A DNA stretch of 64,000 bases from Prado023 sp049688395. GTDB taxonomy: Bacteria; Actinomycetota; Actinomycetes; S36-B12; CAIYMF01. Shown here in pieces: positions 60,405-64,000 of the stretch. Each line of letters begins with the position of its first letter. Within the stretch, counting starts at the first letter, position 1. Under the pieces are notes generated by a model. That model searched no databases. It was not told the origin of the DNA and was given only the letters and a program-made list of their open reading frames with translations. The translations under genes were made by a program, and so were the position numbers. The stretch spans positions 1 to 64,000 of the forward strand of contig JBAVKQ010000093.1 in assembly GCA_049688395.1 (NCBI GenBank), read 5' to 3'.

Positions 60405-61652
60405 TCAGAGTCGTGGGTCGACCGGCTCGGACTCCAGGGCGAGCACCGCGAAGACCGACTGGTGCACCGTCCAGAGCGGCTCGTGGTCGACGAACGCGCT
60501 GAGGGCTTCGAGACCCAGGCCGTGCTCACTCAGGGCGAGGTGGCGCTTCCTGCCCAGATGCCGGTCGCGCAGCACGTCCAGCGAGTCGGTGTAGTCAGGT
60601 CCGTAGATGATTCTCAGGTACTCCCGGCCACGCACCTCGATGCCGGGTTGGATGCGTCCCTGGGTCAGGTGCGCGGGCTTGACGACCATCCATTCGCCGC
60701 CGGCGGCAGTCAGGTCGAGCCACCACTGCGTCGCCGCGTCGCGTTGCGCGCGCGAGGCGAGATCGACGAAGCGGTGGCGCGTGGGGGTGATCAGGTCGCC
60801 GGTCACCGCGGCCAGCGCGGCGAGGTGCCACTCGTGGGGCTCGGTGAGCGCCAGCGCGCGGCCCTCGGCCGCCAGGATCTGGAACGGCGCCAGAGTCACC
60901 CCCTCGAGCCCGTCGGTCGGCCCGACGTACGCCGCGTAGGCGGCACGGAACGCCTGGGCGTTGGCGAGCCTGCCCTGCGTCCTGGCGGCCAGGTGCCCCA
61001 CGTCCAGGCCGCGGGCCGCGGCCTGCTCGAGGACCGCCAGCGCTTCGGGAAGGGCATGACGGGCGGCGGCCCCGACCGAGGCGTACTGCGACGTGATCAC
61101 ATCGACCGCCTTGGCCGACCACGGCAGCAGCTCGCAGTCCAGAGCCAGCCAGTCGGTGTCCAGCGACTCGAACAGCGCAGCCGTCGTGACGCGGAGCTGA
61201 TCGACCAGCGCCGCCATGTCAGCGAAGAACGGGCGACCGGTGCGGGTGTAGACCACGCCGGTCGTACCGTCGCCGACCCCGAAGCGACGCTCGGCAGCGG
61301 CCTGGTCCCTGGCGAGGACGGCGATGGCTCGGGAGCCCATGTGCTTCTCCTCGCACACGACGCGCGTGGCACCCCAGCCGGCGTACTCGTCGAAGGCCTG
61401 CTCCGGGTGTTCCAGGAATCCATGGACCTGGGAGGTCGCGACCGGCGACATCGTCGGGGGCAGGTAGATCAGCCAGCGCGGGTCGACCGCGAACCGACTC
61501 ATCACCTCCAGGGCCGCCGCAGCGTTCTCCTCGGGGATCTTCACCCTGCCTGCGTGGGCCGTGTCGAGCCAGCGGGTGCCGGCGACGTCGTCGATCTCGA
61601 GTACTGATGGCTCGCGGTCCCCGCCGGCGGCGGCCAGGGGGCGGATCGGCTC
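60405..61652 (-). pseudogene. pnkp: Pnkp C-terminal part: ATP-dependent adenylyltransferase (RNA ligase) domain, downstream of an in-frame amber codon
   Basis: This is the third domain of bacterial Pnkp. After the TAG at 61653-61655 the same frame continues with EPIRPLAAAGG, EPSVLEIDDVAGTRWL and KIPEENAAAALEVMSRFAVD, all family-typical linker and ligase sequence. The adenylyltransferase carries the AMP-accepting lysine in VCEEKHMGSRA, GVVYTRTGRPFF, DCELLPWS and WMVVKPAH. GTG 61544 could start a separate ligase polypeptide, with only a weak GGCAGG before it, but would lack the linker. Whether this part is made depends on readthrough, re-initiation or a sequence error. Confidence 0.82.
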
Positions 61653-62882
61653 CTACCCCTCGCGCTGCGCCGGGACCGAGACGAGATCGCGTTCGGGGTA
61701 GCGCAGCGCTGTCAACGAGCCACCGAAGACGACCCCGGTGTCCAGGCAGATCGTGTTGTTGACCCACTGGGCCTCGGGCACGGGGGTGTGCCCGTAGACG
61801 ACGGTCGCCCGGCCCCGATACTCCTGGGCCCAGGGGTAGCGGACCGGCAGGCCGTACTCATCGGTCTCCCCGGAGGTGTCGCCGTAGAGCGCGAAGGATC
61901 GCACCCGACCAGAGGATCGACCGTGGTAGGACTCCTCGAGCCCGGCGTGCGCCACGACGAGCCTTCCCTCGTCGAGGACGTAGTGGCTGATCAGCCCGTT
62001 CATGAAATCGAGCGCGCGCACGCGGAACTCGCCCGGTTCGCCGCTCAGCTGGGTGAGCGACTCGGCCAGCCCGTGCGAGACGGTCACCTTCGATCCCCGC
62101 AGTGCACGCACGAGCTTCGCCTCGTGGTTGCCCGAGACGCAGAGCGCGGTGCCCGACTCGACCATGCCCATCACCAGCCGGAGCACCCCGGGCGTGTCCG
62201 GGCCACGGTCCACGAGGTCGCTGACGAACAAGGCCTGGCGTCGGTCGGGGTGCGTGGCGCCCACTGCGAGGTCCCCGTCGTAGCGGATCGCCCACCCGAG
62301 CGCGGTGAGCAGGGTGCGCAGCTCGGCCGCGCAGCCGTGGATGTCGCCGACGATGTCGAAGGGACCAAGGAGGTCGGTGCGGTCGTTCCACGGGCGCTCG
62401 CGAACGATCTCGGCCGACTCGATCTGCTCGATTCCGCGCAGGACGCGCACACGACGGAAGCCCTCCTTGCCGAGTCTCCCGAGCGAGCGTCTCAGATCGC
62501 GCGCCTGGCGCGACACGACATGACTGCCGAAGTCGCGATCGGGTCGCGTCCGGTTGCGCTCGACGGCCACCGACTCCGCGACGTCGATCACGATGGCGTC
62601 GACGAGCGAATCGTGGCTGCGGGCCAGGTCGATCAGCGCGGATCGGGCCGCTCTCTGGAGGTTGGTGGCATCGACCACGGTCAGCAGTCCCCGGCGCAGC
62701 CGGGTGCCGTCGATGTAGTGCAGGACGTCGAAGGCATCCGCGGTGGCCGACTGATCGTTCTCGTCGTCGGCCACCAGGCCCCGGCAGAAGTCGCTGGACA
62801 CGACCTCGGTCGAGGCGAAGTGGGCGCGCGCGAAGGTCGACTTGCCGCTGCCGGACACCCCGACCAGAACGATCAGGCCCAT
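61653..62882 (-). CDS. pnkp: Pnkp N-terminal part: 5'-kinase and 2',3'-phosphatase domains, ends at amber codon
   Basis: The 409-residue product has a polynucleotide-kinase P-loop GVSGSGKSTFA (about 7-17), DATNLQ, and a metallophosphoesterase domain: DIVGDIHGCAAEL, DLVDRGPDTPG, SGNHEAKLV, VVAHAGLEE and VVYGHTPVPE. These are complete. In other bacteria the ligase domain follows in one chain of about 850 residues; here TAG stops it after VSVPAQREG. Both enzymes heal broken RNA ends, such as tRNA cut by ribotoxins. It lies 34 nt downstream of hen1. Confidence 0.9.
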   Translation of the reverse strand: MGLIVLVGVSGSGKSTFARAHFASTEVVSSDFCRGLVADDENDQSATADAFDVLHYIDGTRLRRGLLTVVDATNLQRAARSALIDLARSHDSLVDAIVIDVAESVAVERNRTRPDRDFGSHVVSRQARDLRRSLGRLGKEGFRRVRVLRGIEQIESAEIVRERPWNDRTDLLGPFDIVGDIHGCAAELRTLLTALGWAIRYDGDLAVGATHPDRRQALFVSDLVDRGPDTPGVLRLVMGMVESGTALCVSGNHEAKLVRALRGSKVTVSHGLAESLTQLSGEPGEFRVRALDFMNGLISHYVLDEGRLVVAHAGLEESYHGRSSGRVRSFALYGDTSGETDEYGLPVRYPWAQEYRGRATVVYGHTPVPEAQWVNNTICLDTGVVFGGSLTALRYPERDLVSVPAQREG

Positions 62883-62916
62883 CGCGGGAACGGTGACTCG
62901 AGACGTGCGCAGTGCC

Positions 62917-64000
62917 TCAGATATCGTCGCCGCCGGCCCTGGTGAAGATCGCCATCACGGTGGGCGTACCACGCCGCTCGTCGAGGTCCCCGATGCCGCG
63001 TCGCTGGACCGAGTAGCCATAGGACGCGGCAACACGGTCAGACCATCGACCGAACTGCGCACGGGTCCACTCGAAGCGGTGGTCCGGGTGCCGCAGGCCC
63101 ACCAGTCCCTCGTAGAGCGCGTTGTACTCGCGGTTCGGGGTCGTCACGATCACTGATCCCGGTCGCGCGGCGCCGAACACGATGTGCTCCAGCGCTGCCA
63201 ACCGCGAGGGATCGACGTGCTCGATCACCTCCATGAGAACGGCAGCCTCGAAGCCGGCGTAGCGCTGGTCCTGATAGGTGAGCGCGCCCTGGAACAGGTC
63301 GATACGTTCGGACTGCCGCTCACTCATCCGGTCGACGTGCAGCCGCCGGGCCGCATGCTGAAGCGATCGCATGGAGACATCGCTGCCCGCGACCCTGGTG
63401 AACGACGGGTCCTTCACCAGGCGTTCGAGGAACTGACCGGACCCGCAGCCGAGGTCGATGACCGACCGGGCCCCGAGCTCGCGCAGCACCCCATGGACGG
63501 CCTCGTGACGCTGGGTGTTGAGCGGGATCCGCTGCTCCGCGGAGCGCAGGACCTCCTCGTCGTCAGCAGGCTCGATGGTGACCTGGACCTCGTCGCCGAG
63601 CTCGGCCAGTCGCGCGAGCGCCACCCGAGTCAGACCACCGGCCCGGGCCAGGTAGCGGCGGGTGATCAGGCCTTGTCGGGATGGCTGGCCAGCCAACCCG
63701 CACCGGAGCGCAGCAGCTGGTCGGCCTCGTCGGACCCTGCCAGTAGTGCTTGGACTCGTCCAGGACGGGCAGCAGCACGTGCAACTGGCTCAGCGCATCC
63801 GCGAGCCGGACGACGCCGGTGAAGCGAAGCCGGATGTAGCGCGAGTCGCCCCAGTCGGCGAACGCCTCGTCGAGCGCGATCGGCTCGGCGTCCACGGTCA
63901 GCCCAGCGGCTCGAAGACGCGATGCGCGATGACGGCGCCACCGCGGCACGGCAGCACCGGGATCACGATCTCCAGGGCGATGGCCGAGTCGGCCAACACC
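62917..64000 (-). pseudogene. hen1: Hen1 3'-terminal RNA ribose 2'-O-methyltransferase, frameshifted, cut by window end
   Basis: The C-terminal methyltransferase is intact: SVIDLGCGSGQFLERL (SAM), MEVIEHVDPSRL (metal-binding Glu-Glu-His), VTTPNREYN and HRFEWTRAQF. The N-terminal, Pnkp-activating domain is readable only by changing frame three times: near 63900 (…FEPLG / LTVDAEPIALDEAF), near 63741 (LDESKHYW / AGSDEADQLLR) and near 63670 (LASHPDKA / LITRRYLARAGG). Each break is repaired by adding one base to a short G or C run. Hen1 protects repaired tRNA by 2'-O-methylation. The start lies beyond the window. Confidence 0.85.

Overview
The window is high-GC DNA (about 70% by eye) from a Gram-positive actinomycete-type bacterium. 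Supporting marks are frequent GTG starts, a CCA-encoding tRNA-Leu, a gluABCD-type glutamate importer, DUF3090, the TIGR03843 family and DUF4916, Orn/Lys/Arg decarboxylase of actinobacterial type, paired ArsA-like ATPases, and many genes that begin 6-8 nt after a TANNNT-like -10 box, i.e. probably leaderless mRNAs. I cannot name the order or genus.

Layout. 0.1-5.7 kb: ABC ATPase, NfeD, stomatin-like SPFH protein, TrmH-type rRNA/tRNA methyltransferase and a membrane protein with a PI-PLC-like domain. 5.7-9.1 kb: pta-ackA (acetyl-CoA to acetate). 9.2-15.2 kb: small hypotheticals, a secreted SGNH protein, a tight RibD-C reductase / divergent dihydropteroate-synthase-like / PLP decarboxylase operon and a PAP2 membrane protein. 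15.3-20.3 kb: a glycine betaine/choline (Opu) importer with the binding protein on the other strand and a quinone-reductase-like gene between. 20.4-28.7 kb: tRNA-Leu(GAG), DUF4916, M20 peptidase, aldo/keto reductase, UppP, CorA, and a phosphatase-DUF3090-TIGR03843 module. 28.8-36.6 kb: Na+/H+ antiporter, sirtuin, epoxide-hydrolase-like protein, Co/Ni ECF importer (cbiM-PDGLE-cbiQ-cbiO), cspA, membrane SGNH hydrolase. 36.7-41.2 kb: glutamate importer and a butanediol-type dehydrogenase. 41.8-47.4 kb: two ArsA-like ATPases and a four-gene phenolic-lipid/meroterpenoid cluster (type III PKS, ICMT-like methyltransferase, FAD reductase/hydroxylase, UbiA prenyltransferase). 47.5-57.2 kb: CPA1 antiporter, alpha/beta hydrolase, PRC-barrel operon and a complete Mrp antiporter operon (fused MrpA-B, C, D, E, F, G). 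57.3-60.3 kb: methyltransferase, heliorhodopsin, a DUF2892 membrane protein behind a CsoR/CstR-like operator, and a nucleotide-sugar-type epimerase. 60.4-64.0 kb: the Pnkp/Hen1 RNA-repair pair, carrying an in-frame amber codon in Pnkp and three apparent single-base deletions in Hen1.

The most noteworthy items are the lesioned RNA-repair locus, the PKS III-UbiA cluster, the heliorhodopsin with its redox-type neighbour, the divergent DHPS operon, and a dispersed inverted intergenic repeat found in two or three of the longest gene-free stretches. Ion homeostasis is a recurrent theme: three antiporter systems, CorA, a Co/Ni importer and an osmoprotectant importer lie within 64 kb. No CRISPR array, insertion sequence, prophage, rRNA or replication origin was seen.
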